Of a DNA stretch of 64,000 nucleotides, positions 24,579 through 33,267 are shown piece after piece (the first letter of the stretch is position 1; each line of letters starts with the position of its first letter). A program made the position numbers and the translations under genes. The notes below the pieces were generated by a model, which worked only from the letters and a program-made list of their open reading frames with translations, did not search any database and had not been told where the DNA came from. Origin of the DNA: Streptomyces sp. BR123 (GTDB lineage Bacteria > Actinomycetota > Actinomycetes > Streptomycetales > Streptomycetaceae); the NCBI RefSeq assembly GCF_013401435.1, contig NZ_JACBGN010000001.1:45552-109551 (forward strand), read 5' to 3'.

Positions 24579-24652
24579 GGGGCTATAGCTCAGTTGGTTA
24601 GAGCGCATCCCTGATAAGGATGAGGCCACAGGTTCAAATCCTGTTAGCCCCA
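24579..24652 (+). tRNA. tRNA-Ile (anticodon GAT)
   Basis: A 74-nt tRNA. Acceptor GGGGCTA (24579-24585) pairs with TAGCCCC (24645-24651), with discriminator A. The D-arm is AGCTCAGTTGGTTAGAGC, anticodon GAT is at 24613-24615 in loop CTGATAA, and the T-arm contains GGTTCAAATCC. CCA is not encoded. It is in the same place as ileT after gyrA in mycobacteria. Confidence 0.97.
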
Positions 24653-24659
24653 CAGTGTG

Positions 24660-24693
24660 GAAGACCCCCAGGCCGGATGGCCTGGGGGTCTTC
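24660..24693 (+). terminator. Terminator after tRNA-Ile
   Basis: Perfect 15-bp stem GAAGACCCCCAGGCC, loop GGAT, GGCCTGGGGGTCTTC, starting 7 bp after the tRNA. Confidence 0.88.
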
Positions 24694-24798
24694 GCCGTAT
24701 GGCCTCCCGGGGGCTTCCCAGGTCACCGAACGGTATCGATCGGTGTGTATTGTTGGCCGCCGGAAGTACCCAACGACGATGAAGGACGAGGTCGCGCG

Positions 24799-24933
24799 GT
24801 GAAGAAGCTGCTCCTGGTCGCACTGGCCGCCATCGGCGGTCTCCTCGTGTACCGCCAGATCCAGGCGGACCGCGCCGAGCAGGACCTGTGGACGGAGGCT
24901 ACCGACTCCGTGCCCTCCGGTTCGGGCGTGTGA
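24799..24933 (+). CDS. DLW-39 family micro-protein
   Basis: A 44-residue protein with one N-terminal hydrophobic helix (VKKLLLVALAAIGGLLVYRQI) and a short tail containing the DLW signature (EQDLWTEATD). It matches the actinobacterial DLW-39 family of unknown function found after gyrA and tRNA-Ile. The GTG start has GAAGGACGAGG upstream. It is probably a small single-pass membrane protein with its tail outside or inside the cell, which I cannot tell. Confidence 0.85.
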   Translation: MKKLLLVALAAIGGLLVYRQIQADRAEQDLWTEATDSVPSGSGV

Positions 24934-24950
24934 GACCCCAAGGCTGATCC

Positions 24951-24986
24951 ATGAAGCCCCGGCTGCCACTGCGGCCGGGGCTTCAT
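24951..24986. terminator. Terminator after DLW-39 gene
   Basis: Inverted repeat ATGAAGCCCCGGC (24951-24963) and GCCGGGGCTTCAT (24974-24986), a perfect 13-bp stem 17 bp beyond the stop. Confidence 0.8.
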
Positions 24987-25041
24987 GCTGTTCCGATTTG
25001 TAAAGATTTGCGGTGCTTGGGCAAAACCGGGGGTGGGTGTG

Positions 25042-26355
25042 ATGGGGCGGATGCGGACTGCGGTGCCGGCCACGGCAGCGGTGACGGCGGCTCTGGGGCT
25101 GGTGGTGGGACTGCCGGGGGCCGGGTACGCAGCCGCCGAGCCGCTGCCCCCCTACCGGCCGGCGCAGGGCGCTCAGAAGGTGCAGGGCGCCGCGATCACG
25201 GCCGACGCACCGCAGGTGGAGCCCGGGAAGGTCTACACGGACACCCTGGCACCCGGTGAGCGCTTCTACCGGCTCAACCTGGACGACAGGTCCACCGTGT
25301 ACGTCTCCGCGGTCCTGCAGCCCTCCCCCGGCGCGAGGATCGACTCCAGCGGCGACGGCATCAAGGTCAGCATCATGACCACCGGCGGCGGGGACTGCCC
25401 GGGCAGCTCCGGCAAGGCGGACTTCGGGTACGGCAGCGGTGGCCGCCCGATCGGCGCCGCGGGCGTGCGCAGGCTGGCGGAGGACGCCGAGTGCCAGCAG
25501 GCCGGCGTGTACTACGCGAAGGTCACCCGGGAGGCCGCCAAGGGCTCCGACCAGACGCCGTGGCCCGTGGAGCTGAAGGTGACGCGCGAGCCCGGCCTGA
25601 AGACCGGCAGCGCGCCCCTGCCCGCGCCGAGTTCCTGGCCGTCCGCCCCGCCGGTGGCCCCGGGCAGCGAGGCGGTTGCGCGGGAGGGCGGCACCGGCTT
25701 CAACGACGCCCGCGCGTTGGGGGCCGGGGTGTGGCGCGACGGACTGCGGCCGGGGCAGACGCGGTTCTACCGGGTGCCCGTGGACTGGGGGCAGCAGTTG
25801 GCGGTGAGCGCGGAGCTGGCGGGCGCGAAGCGGACCAAGGAGTACGCGTCGGCCAGCAGGGGGCTGCTGGTCAGCGTGTACACCCCGTACCGCGGCCTGT
25901 TGGCCGACAAGGACGGCAGCTACGACGGCAAGCAGGCGAGCCTGGCCCTGCCGCCGACGGCACCGGTGGCCTACGAGAACCGGTTCGCCTCCGGCGACGC
26001 GCTGCGCTCGGCGGGGACGGCGGGTTGGTACTACGTGGCGGTCACGCTGGGCCAGAAGGTCGCCGAGTTCACCGAGGACGCCACCCCCGTGCCGCTGACG
26101 CTGCGGCTGAACGTGGAGAACAAGGCCGTGCCCGCGCCCCCGTACACGGAGAACCCGGCCAAGGCGGGGTTCGCCGTCGAGGAGGACGACCGCGCGGCCG
26201 CCCGGGAAGGGCTGACGGAGCCTGAGGCGCTCGCGGCGGCCGACCGGCGCAGGACCATGGGCGCGGTCGCAGCCGGCGGCTTCGGCACCGGGACGGTGCT
26301 GCTGCTCGTCCTCGGCGGCTGGATGCTGCTGGCCCGGCGCGGGCGGAGCGCCTGA
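25042..26355 (+). CDS. Secreted, C-terminally membrane-anchored protein with duplicated beta domain
   Basis: A 437-residue protein with an N-terminal signal peptide (MGRMRTAVPATAAVTAALGLVV, cleavage near GYAAAEP) and a C-terminal transmembrane helix (TGTVLLLVLGGWMLLARR). The exported part contains two similar units. The first starts LAPGERFYRLNLDDRSTVYVS; the second starts RPGQTRFYRVPVDWGQQLAVS. They resemble PPC-type beta-sandwich domains. The binding partner is unknown. In-frame GTG codons at 25033 and 25039 are alternative starts. It is convergent with a Ser/Thr kinase gene, which makes a link to envelope sensing possible but unproven. Confidence 0.78.
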   Translation: MGRMRTAVPATAAVTAALGLVVGLPGAGYAAAEPLPPYRPAQGAQKVQGAAITADAPQVEPGKVYTDTLAPGERFYRLNLDDRSTVYVSAVLQPSPGARIDSSGDGIKVSIMTTGGGDCPGSSGKADFGYGSGGRPIGAAGVRRLAEDAECQQAGVYYAKVTREAAKGSDQTPWPVELKVTREPGLKTGSAPLPAPSSWPSAPPVAPGSEAVAREGGTGFNDARALGAGVWRDGLRPGQTRFYRVPVDWGQQLAVSAELAGAKRTKEYASASRGLLVSVYTPYRGLLADKDGSYDGKQASLALPPTAPVAYENRFASGDALRSAGTAGWYYVAVTLGQKVAEFTEDATPVPLTLRLNVENKAVPAPPYTENPAKAGFAVEEDDRAAAREGLTEPEALAAADRRRTMGAVAAGGFGTGTVLLLVLGGWMLLARRGRSA

Positions 26356-26395
26356 GCGGCGGGCAGAGCCGCAGTCGCCGACCCGCCGGCGGTGG

Positions 26396-27718
26396 TCAGA
26401 GCTGGGTGAGGGCCCAGGCACCCACCGCGAAGCACAGCAGCGCGGCGGCCAGGAGGGCCGCGGCGGCCTTCCGCGGCGGCGGGGCGATCCCGCCGGTCCG
26501 CGCGGCCGGAGCCGGGGCCGGGGCCGCCGGGTGAGGGGCGGTGACGGGCTCCGGCGGGGCCAGGTGGAAGCTGCCGGTCACGGAAGCGGCAGCGGCCGCC
26601 GGGGCGGCCGGGGCGGCCGGGGCCGGGCCCGGCTGGGGGAAGGGGCCGGCCTGCACCGCTGTGGCAGGGGTCGGCGTGCCCCGCGGGTCGGTGCGGGTGG
26701 GCTCCGCCGCCACGGTCGCGGCCGTGACCGCCGCCGTCTGGGAGGGCTCGGCAGCGGGAGGCGCCGGCTGCGCCGGCACGGCGGAGGCTGTCGGGGCGCC
26801 AGGAGCCGACGGCTCCGAGGGGGCCGGCCCGGCCGCCTTCTGCGGTCCCTGCGGGCCGAAACCGGGCGGCAGGGGACCGAGTTGGTCGAAGACCTCCACC
26901 GGGTCGTCGCCGGGCGGGGCCGACGGCAGCAGCTCGACGGCCTCGGTGAGGGCCCTGCGGACCCCTGTGGCGGTCTTGAAGCGGTTCTGGGGGTCCGGCT
27001 GCAGGAGGTTCGCGATCACGTCCCAGAGGGGCGTGGGGACGCCCTCGGGCGCGTCCGGGACGCCGTGTGCGAGGAACTGCTCCACGAGCGCCGCGGAATC
27101 GGGCTTGCGGCCCGTGAGCAGGTAGAGGGCGACCAGGCCGACGGCGAACAGGTCGGCGGGGAAGTCCGGTTCCGCTCCCTGCAGTTGCTCGGGGGCGAAA
27201 TAGCCGGGCGTGCCCACCACGTAGTGGGTCTCGGTCAGGCGCGGTTCGCCCTTGCGCATCGAGATGCCGAAGTCGGACAGCCGCAGGTGCGGCCGTCCGG
27301 TTCCCGTGGCCTCCATCAGGATGTTGGCAGGCTTGATGTCGCGGTGGATGACGCCCTCCGCGTGCACCGCCGCCAGCCCCGACAGGAGCTGGTCGAGCAG
27401 GGTGCAGACAAATCGCGGCGGCAGCGGGCCGTAGTCCCCGATCACGTGCGCGAGGGACCCGCCGGAGACCAGGTCCATCGTGAACAGGACCTTGTCGTCG
27501 TCCGCCGCCCAGCTGGCCGGGGCCAGGACGTGGGGGTGGTCGATCCGCAGGGCCTGCTCACGGACGAACCGGAGCAGCGTGTGGGCGTCGCCCTGCTGGA
27601 GCACTTTCGCGGCCACGTACCGGCGGCGTCGCTGGTCCCAGGCACGCCACACCGCGCCCGCCCCGCCGCGGCCGATCGGATCGATGAGTTCGTACCGGCC
27701 GGCGAAGACCTCACCCAT
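26396..27718 (-). CDS. Membrane Ser/Thr protein kinase (single C-terminal TM)
   Basis: A 440-residue Hanks-type kinase. The glycine loop is GRGGAGAVWRAWD, the catalytic loop HRDIKPANIL and the magnesium motif DFGIS; VVGTPGYFAPEQL forms the activation/P+1 segment. A Pro/Ala-rich linker of about 120 residues ends in a transmembrane helix at the very C-terminus (AAAALLAAALLCFAVGAWALTQL), leaving almost no outside domain, so it cannot itself be a PASTA-type sensor. The start is the ATG at 27718. It lies 72 bp downstream of an HTH regulator in the same direction. Confidence 0.92.
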   Translation of the reverse strand: MGEVFAGRYELIDPIGRGGAGAVWRAWDQRRRRYVAAKVLQQGDAHTLLRFVREQALRIDHPHVLAPASWAADDDKVLFTMDLVSGGSLAHVIGDYGPLPPRFVCTLLDQLLSGLAAVHAEGVIHRDIKPANILMEATGTGRPHLRLSDFGISMRKGEPRLTETHYVVGTPGYFAPEQLQGAEPDFPADLFAVGLVALYLLTGRKPDSAALVEQFLAHGVPDAPEGVPTPLWDVIANLLQPDPQNRFKTATGVRRALTEAVELLPSAPPGDDPVEVFDQLGPLPPGFGPQGPQKAAGPAPSEPSAPGAPTASAVPAQPAPPAAEPSQTAAVTAATVAAEPTRTDPRGTPTPATAVQAGPFPQPGPAPAAPAAPAAAAASVTGSFHLAPPEPVTAPHPAAPAPAPAARTGGIAPPPRKAAAALLAAALLCFAVGAWALTQL

Positions 27719-27790
27719 TGCTGCGTCCGTCCCCCGTTGTGCTCGTTCGCCGTACGTGCGCCGGTGCCGTGTGCGCCGCTGCCGTGCGTG

Positions 27791-28339
27791 TCAGTTCTGG
27801 TGGGCCTCGTAGTGGGCCACCGCGTCGGCCGTGCGTCCCGCGCCGTACACCTTGAGGAACTCTGCCAGTTCGGGGTGGGTGGCGGCGAGACTGTTCGCCG
27901 CGTCGATGATGTCACCGGCCGCGGAGACCGAGCGCAGCAGCGACTGGATCTCGCGAACGACGCGCTTGACGGTCGGTGCGCCGGAACCGGTGCTGGTCTG
28001 ACCGCTGTTGATCAGGACGGAGCCCCCCTGGGTCCGCTTGATCTCGTCCATCCGGTCGGTGGCCTCGGCGGCGCTGACGCTTCCGTCCGCCACCTGGCTC
28101 GCGAGGTCCTGCAGCGCCTGGACGCGTTGGACCACGGCCGGGTTTCCGATCTTGGCGCGCTGGCCGCTCATCAGCTGGGACAGCATGGGGGCCGAGAGGC
28201 CGAGGACGGCAGCGAGGCGGGCCTGGTTCAGGCCGAGGTCGTCTATGAGCCGGCGGAACAGCGCGCCGAGGGGTTCCCCGTACCAACTGCGCTGAAGTTC
28301 TCTGGCTCTGGCTGTAGCCTCTTGCTGTACTGCGTCCAC
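27791..28339 (-). CDS. XRE-like helix-turn-helix DNA-binding protein
   Basis: A 182-residue protein with an HTH in LIDDLGLNQARLAAVLGLSAPMLSQLMSGQRAKIGNP, similar to Cro/CI folds. An alpha-helical C-terminal half (LLRSVSAAGDIIDAANSLAATHPELAEFLKVYG) probably mediates oligomerisation or ligand sensing. I choose the GTG at 28339, which follows a GGGGAG tract; the frame is open further upstream. It shares direction with the downstream kinase and may regulate it. Target genes are unknown. Confidence 0.82.
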   Translation of the reverse strand: MDAVQQEATARARELQRSWYGEPLGALFRRLIDDLGLNQARLAAVLGLSAPMLSQLMSGQRAKIGNPAVVQRVQALQDLASQVADGSVSAAEATDRMDEIKRTQGGSVLINSGQTSTGSGAPTVKRVVREIQSLLRSVSAAGDIIDAANSLAATHPELAEFLKVYGAGRTADAVAHYEAHQN

Positions 28340-28500
28340 GCGTCCTACTCCCCTTCGCTGGTGCGAACCTCGCGAGCATCTTACGGAGAGTGGTCGCGCG
28401 GTGGGAGTCCCCAACATTTTGCGGGATGAGGGGGAGGACCCGGTACTCTGTTCTGCGGAACGACCACTCCTTCGCGGGGGATGGGCGTGTCCTCCCTTTC

Positions 28501-28573
28501 GGGGCTTTAGCTCAGTTGGTAGAGCGCTGCCTTTGCAAGGCAGATGTCAGGAGTTCGAATCTCCTAAGCTCCA
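28501..28573 (+). tRNA. tRNA-Ala (anticodon TGC)
   Basis: A 73-nt tRNA. Acceptor GGGGCTT (28501-28507) pairs with AAGCTCC (28566-28572, one G-U pair). The D-arm is AGCTCAGTTGGTAGAGC, anticodon TGC at 28534-28536, T-arm GAGTTCGAATCTC; CCA is not encoded. It corresponds to alaT of the mycobacterial origin region. Confidence 0.97.
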
Positions 28574-28580
28574 CTTTTTC

Positions 28581-28618
28581 ACCCCTTCTGACCTGCGGAA
28601 ACGCAGACCGGAAGGGGT
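28581..28618 (+). terminator. Terminator after tRNA-Ala
   Basis: ACCCCTTC pairs with GAAGGGGT around an inner CTGCG-GAAA-CGCAG hairpin, followed by TTTTC. Confidence 0.75.
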
Positions 28619-28640
28619 TTTCTCATACCGCTGGGGCGAT

Positions 28641-28654
28641 GTTTCACGTGAAAC
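28641..28654. promoter_or_regulatory. parS: parS site 6
   Basis: Perfect GTTTCACGTGAAAC between tRNA-Ala and the LysM gene, the only parS found on the dnaN side of oriC in this window. Confidence 0.95.
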
Positions 28655-28779
28655 GACGAGCCCCCGGGGCCGTGCACGTCCCTCGGATGGGCCGTTCGCA
28701 GGGCCGGGCGGCGTCTTCTGGCCGACAGTGGGGACAGGCGCCGAGCCAGGGGCCGAGACCACGCCGGAGGTGCACAGCC

Positions 28780-29259
28780 ATGGGACTCTTCGACTTCCTC
28801 AGGTCCGAGAAGAAGAAACAGGCCGCCGCCGAGAAGGCGGCCGCGACCCCGACCGCCGACTATGCGACGACGTACGCCGACGCGGTTGCGGCCACCAAGG
28901 AGGCCGCCGAGCGCATGGCCGCCGCGGCCGGGTCGAAGGCGGCCCCCGCCCCGCCCAAGGCCGCCCGGGCCCCGCACAGGCCCGCGGCGGTCGGCCACCC
29001 GCCGCACACCCCGACGCCCGCGTCCGCCGCGCACAAGGCGGTTCCCGCGGCTCCCGTGCCGGCGGCCGCGGCGGGAGCAGTGAAGCGTACGTACACCGTT
29101 CGGGCCGGTGACTCGCTGACCTCGATCGCCCTGCGGGAACTGGGCAACGAGGCCCGCTGGCGCGAGCTCTACGCCATGAACCGGGGCGTGATCGGAGTCA
29201 ACCCCCATCTGATCCACCCCGGCCAGGTGCTCACCCTGCCCGGCCGGCTGCCGGGTTGA
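28780..29259 (+). CDS. LysM-domain protein without signal peptide
   Basis: A 159-residue protein. A short N-terminus (MGLFDFLRSEKKKQ) leads into an Ala/Pro/Lys-rich linker, and a C-terminal LysM domain reads YTVRAGDSLTSIALRELGN through NPHLIHPGQVLTLP. There is no export signal, so it is either cytoplasmic or exported by another route; related LysM proteins (YgaU/BON type) are also leaderless. The ATG has a GGAGG ribosome-binding site. It occupies roughly the place of cwsA in mycobacteria but is not similar to it by inspection. Confidence 0.85.
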   Translation: MGLFDFLRSEKKKQAAAEKAAATPTADYATTYADAVAATKEAAERMAAAAGSKAAPAPPKAARAPHRPAAVGHPPHTPTPASAAHKAVPAAPVPAAAAGAVKRTYTVRAGDSLTSIALRELGNEARWRELYAMNRGVIGVNPHLIHPGQVLTLPGRLPG

Positions 29260-29283
29260 CTCACCCGTCAGGCGGTGACACCG

Positions 29284-29320
29284 CGCGTGGGGCCGGATCC
29301 GAGGGATCCGGCCCCACGCG
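29284..29320. terminator. Bidirectional terminator
   Basis: Perfect 17-bp stem CGCGTGGGGCCGGATCC, loop GAG, GGATCCGGCCCCACGCG, between the convergent LysM and DUF5324 genes. Confidence 0.88.
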
Positions 29321-29332
29321 TCACGTTCCCGG

Positions 29333-30028
29333 CTACTCCTCGTCCGTCTCGCCCGCCTCGCGCTCCTTCGCGGCCAGTTCGTCGTCGAACGTCGCCTGTG
29401 CCTCGTCGCGCGAGGACAGTTCGGTCGCCGCGGGCGGCTCGACGAGCCAGTCGGGGTTGGACTGCTGGTCCCACCACCGCCAGGCCAGGTACCCGGCGCC
29501 GGCCAGTACGCCGGCCACGACCACGCCCTTGAGCATCCGGTTCCGGCGCTGCAGCCGCTCGTGGTGCCTGACGAGCTTCTTCACCTCCTGGGCCGACATC
29601 TGGCCGCGCAGCGCCGCCAGGGCCGCGGCGGTGACCGCCGCGGAGCGCAGCAGGGCCTCCTCGGCCACCGGCCGGCCGGCCGCGATCGCGTTCTCCAGCT
29701 TCGGCTGCGTGTAGTCGGCGGCCTGCCGGGCCATGCGCCGCGTCTGGTGCACCGCCTGCGTGGCCGCCCGGTCGACGTTCGGCGGCACGTGGCCGCGCGC
29801 TGCGACCATCCGGGGATGCAGGTGGGTGTCGTACGCCGTACGCGCCTGGCGGGAGGCCTGCTGGGCGGCATGCGAGACCTTCGGGGTCAGCCGCTCGTTC
29901 GCCTCGTGCGCGTAGTGCACCGCCGCGTCCTTGGCGGTTTCTGCGTACGGCGCCACCAGCTCCGCTGCGTGCCTCATCGTGTCTCGGGCGCTGTCGGCGA
30001 CCAGGCGCACGCTGTCGTTGCGAGTCAC
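29333..30028 (-). CDS. DUF5324 family protein
   Basis: A 231-residue protein matching the actinobacterial DUF5324 family. Amphipathic Ala-rich helices dominate residues 1-150 (RHAAELVAPYAETAKDAAVHY). One transmembrane helix (MLKGVVVAGVLAGAGYLAWRWW) is followed by an acidic tail. I start it at GTG 30028 because GAGGAGGATCCC is an excellent ribosome-binding site at the right distance; an ATG nine codons upstream lacks one. Function is unknown; it probably anchors a helical cytoplasmic domain at the membrane. Confidence 0.85.
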   Translation of the reverse strand: MTRNDSVRLVADSARDTMRHAAELVAPYAETAKDAAVHYAHEANERLTPKVSHAAQQASRQARTAYDTHLHPRMVAARGHVPPNVDRAATQAVHQTRRMARQAADYTQPKLENAIAAGRPVAEEALLRSAAVTAAALAALRGQMSAQEVKKLVRHHERLQRRNRMLKGVVVAGVLAGAGYLAWRWWDQQSNPDWLVEPPAATELSSRDEAQATFDDELAAKEREAGETDEE

Positions 30029-30203
30029 GGGATCCTCCTCCTCGGTGGCGGACACAGTTCACCTTTCCACCCTTTGTCGGATCATGCCTGCCTTGGGGTC
30101 GGGCGGCATGCGCGACAGGGCATCCGGGTGGGGGATTTCCGTGACGTACGGCCCTCCGTGGGAGGATCGGGCACCGACAGTGCTGACTATGGAAGGCAGA
30201 TCC

Positions 30204-30731
<528 letters not shown>

Positions 30732-30865
30732 CCGGGAGCGCCCGCCGGGCGGCTCCCGGCCCGCCCGGGAACCTTCCGCCCGGGAACCTTCCACCCGGCC
30801 CGTCCGTCCTGATGGCATACCGGACCGGCGGGTCGTCGCCGTTCCGCCGCTGACCGAGGGGACCG

Positions 30866-31741
30866 ATGGACACCGACCGTCTGCCGGGCTGCTACCGCCA
30901 TCCGGACCGCGACACGGGGATCCGCTGTACCCGCTGCGAGCGCCCCATCTGCCCCGAGTGCATGATCAGCGCCTCCGTCGGCTTCCAGTGCCCCGAATGC
31001 GTCCGCGAGGGCTCCGGAACCGGCCACCGCCAGGCCGCGAACGCTCCGCGCACCCTCGCGGGCGGTGCCGTGGCCGATGATCCCCACCTGGTCACCAAGG
31101 TCCTCATCGGGATCAACGCCGCGGTCTTCCTGGCCGGCCTGCTCTTCCCCCCGCTCGTGGTGCAGCTGGAGCTGCTCGGCCGGTACGTCGACTACATCGG
31201 CGGCCCCGTCGAGGGCATCTCCACCGGCCAGTACCACCGGCTGCTGACCTCGGTGTTCCTGCACGCGGAGTGGTGGCACATCGCGGGGAACATGCTGGCC
31301 CTGTGGGTGATCGGCGGACCGCTGGAAGCGGCGCTGGGCCGGGTCCGCTACCTCGCCGTGTACCTGCTGTCCGGTCTGGGCGCGAGCGCGTTCGTGTACC
31401 TGCTGACCGAGCCGAACACCCCGACCCTCGGCGCCTCCGGGGCCGTCTTCGGGCTGCTCGGTGCGACCGTCGTGCTGGCGCGCCGGCTCCGCTACGAGAT
31501 GCGGCCGGTCATCACGATGGTCGTGCTCATGCTGGTGCTGACCTTCGTGCCCTTCGGCGGCCGGCTGTCGGTGTCCTGGCAGGCCCATGTGGGTGGCCTG
31601 CTGACCGGCCTGCTGCTCGGGCTGGCGATGCTGGCACCGGGACCCGGGGGAAAACGGGCCTTCGCCCAATGGGGGACGTGCGCGCTGGTATTCCTGCTGG
31701 CAGCGGGCCTTGTCCTGGCCCGGACGGCCGAACTCACCTGA
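30866..31741 (+). CDS. Rhomboid-family intramembrane serine protease
   Basis: A 291-residue protein. A cysteine-rich N-terminal zinc-binding (B-box-like) segment holds CTRCERPICPECM and FQCPECV. Six predicted transmembrane helices follow, with the catalytic serine motif GASGAVFGLLG and a histidine in HVGGLLTGLLLG. The HAEWWHIAGNMLALW segment in the second helix is typical of rhomboids. It cleaves membrane proteins within the bilayer; substrates are unknown. It lies between ppiA and crgA. Confidence 0.94.
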   Translation: MDTDRLPGCYRHPDRDTGIRCTRCERPICPECMISASVGFQCPECVREGSGTGHRQAANAPRTLAGGAVADDPHLVTKVLIGINAAVFLAGLLFPPLVVQLELLGRYVDYIGGPVEGISTGQYHRLLTSVFLHAEWWHIAGNMLALWVIGGPLEAALGRVRYLAVYLLSGLGASAFVYLLTEPNTPTLGASGAVFGLLGATVVLARRLRYEMRPVITMVVLMLVLTFVPFGGRLSVSWQAHVGGLLTGLLLGLAMLAPGPGGKRAFAQWGTCALVFLLAAGLVLARTAELT

Positions 31742-31756
31742 TCACACCGGCGTCAA

Positions 31757-31823
31757 CGCTCCACAGAGTTATCCACAGATGGTCTGTCTTTTCCTCAGGT
31801 GTGGATGACGCTGTGGATAACTC
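31757..31823. promoter_or_regulatory. DnaA-box cluster between rhomboid gene and crgA
   Basis: Two consensus boxes in inverted orientation, TTATCCACA (31769-31777) and TGTGGATAA (31812-31820), lie within a 13-bp inverted repeat GAGTTATCCACAG / CTGTGGATAACTC. Additional boxes are CGCTCCACA (31757) and TGTGGATGA (31800). The intergenic gap is about 146 bp. DnaA-box clusters outside oriC that titrate DnaA have been reported for S. coelicolor; whether this is one is inference. Confidence 0.7.
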
Positions 31824-31887
31824 CTGGGGAGAGCTTGCGGGGCGGCCGCATCCTGTGCTGGCAGCCCCGCCTCACCTCATGAGCCGC

Positions 31888-32139
31888 TTACTTCCACTGC
31901 GTGGAAACGCCGAATCCCGCCGCAATGAACCCGAATCCGACTACAATGTTCCAATTTCCGATGGACTCGATCGGAAGCTGGGTTTCACTCACATAGAACA
32001 CGACGATCCAGGCCAGGCCGATCAGGAAGAGTGCCAGCATGACCGGAGCGACCCAGCTGCGGTTGGTCAGCTTGATCTGCTGCGCCTTCGTCGGCGGCGG
32101 CGTGTAGTCGTCCTTCTTGCGGATACGTGACTTCGGCAC
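31888..32139 (-). CDS. crgA: Cell division protein CrgA
   Basis: An 83-residue protein with two transmembrane helices ([23 protein letters not shown] and [19 protein letters not shown]) and a short basic N-terminus ([16 protein letters not shown]). CrgA binds FtsZ-ring proteins and, in Streptomyces, influences the timing of sporulation septation (known). The GTG start follows AGGAGAAGCCCCTC. It is divergent from the DUF881 gene. The position matches mycobacterial crgA. Confidence 0.96.
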   Translation of the reverse strand: MPKSRIRKKDDYTPPPTKAQQIKLTNRSWVAPVMLALFLIGLAWIVVFYVSETQLPIESIGNWNIVVGFGFIAAGFGVSTQWK

Positions 32140-32230
32140 GAGGGGCTTCTCCTGTCGATGCGCTGGGGACCTGCCTGCCCCGGGCGTCCGTTAGCGTAGT
32201 GGACCTCTGGCGTTGAAGGAGAAGGGTACG

Positions 32231-33019
32231 TTGAGCAATTCCGACGACTCCTCCGCGGGTCCCCGCCGGCGGTTCCGGCCGGTCCGGCTGCTCACGGCCG
32301 CCGTCTTCGCACTCGCGGGCCTGATCTTCATCACCAGCTTCAACACGTCCAAGGGTACGAACATCCGGACGGACGCCTCGCTGCTCAGGCTCTCGGACCT
32401 CATCCACGAGCGCAGCCAGAACAACGCGGAGCTGGAACAGACCACCGCGGCCCTCCGCGGCCGGGTCGACGCCCTCGCCGACCGCGACGACGGCAGCACC
32501 AAGGCCGAGGACGCCAAGCTGGCCGCCCTGCGCACCGCCTCCGGCACCGAGGCCCTCTCCGGCAAGGCGCTGACCGTCACCCTCAACGACGCCCCGCCCG
32601 GCGCCACGGCCCGCATCCCCAACGTGCCCGAGCCGCAGCCCAACGACCTCGTGATCCACCAGCAGGACCTCCAGGCCGTCGTGAACGCCCTGTGGCAGGG
32701 CGGCGCCCAGGGCATCCAGGTCATGGACCAGCGGCTGATCTCCACCAGCGCCGTGCGCTGCGTGGGCAACACCCTGATCCTCCAGGGCCGCGTCTACTCG
32801 CCGCCGTACAAGGTGACGGCGGTCGGCGACCCGGCCGCCCTGCGCAGGGCCCTCGCGGCCTCCCCGGCCCTGCAGAACTACCAGATGTACGTGACGGCGT
32901 ACGGGCTCGGCTGGAAGGTGGACGAGCACAAGGAGCTGACACTGCCCGGCTACTCCGGCACAGTGGACCTCCACCACGCGAAGCCGGTCGAGAGCTCCTC
33001 CGCGACGAGCACCCCCTGA
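32231..33019 (+). CDS. DUF881 family membrane protein
   Basis: A 262-residue protein with one N-terminal transmembrane helix (RLLTAAVFALAGLIFITSF), a short coiled coil (LSDLIHERSQNNAELEQTTAALRGRVDAL) and a DUF881 domain (NDLVIHQQDLQAVVNALWQGGAQGIQVMDQRL). I start it at TTG 32231, which has GAAGGAGAAGGG upstream, rather than at the TTG 18 bp earlier that would place this tract inside the gene. The family is related to YlxW-type division-site proteins; its role is unknown. It precedes pabA as in mycobacteria. Confidence 0.88.
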   Translation: MSNSDDSSAGPRRRFRPVRLLTAAVFALAGLIFITSFNTSKGTNIRTDASLLRLSDLIHERSQNNAELEQTTAALRGRVDALADRDDGSTKAEDAKLAALRTASGTEALSGKALTVTLNDAPPGATARIPNVPEPQPNDLVIHQQDLQAVVNALWQGGAQGIQVMDQRLISTSAVRCVGNTLILQGRVYSPPYKVTAVGDPAALRRALAASPALQNYQMYVTAYGLGWKVDEHKELTLPGYSGTVDLHHAKPVESSSATSTP

Positions 33020-33090
33020 CGCCGGGCCTCTGGCTTTAGTCTGTGTGCGTACCGCCCCCGCGGTGCGTGAGCGAAAGGGACGCGGACGGC

Positions 33091-33267
33091 ATGTACGGCT
33101 GGATCTGGCGGCATCTGCCGGGCAACGCGTGGGTGCGCGCGCTGATCTCCCTCGTACTGGTCCTCGCGGTGGTCTTCGTGCTGTTCCAGTACGTCTTCCC
33201 GTGGGCCGAGCCGCTCCTTCCGTTCAACGATGTGACCGTGGACGAGGGATCGGGAGCCACTCCGTGA
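33091..33267 (+). CDS. Small single-pass membrane protein
   Basis: A 58-residue protein starting MYGWIWRHLPGN with one transmembrane helix (ALISLVLVLAVVFVLFQYVFPW) and an acidic tail. The ATG has GAAAGGGA upstream. Its stop overlaps the pabA GTG by 4 bp, so it is translationally coupled to pabA. No function is recognised. Confidence 0.8.
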   Translation: MYGWIWRHLPGNAWVRALISLVLVLAVVFVLFQYVFPWAEPLLPFNDVTVDEGSGATP

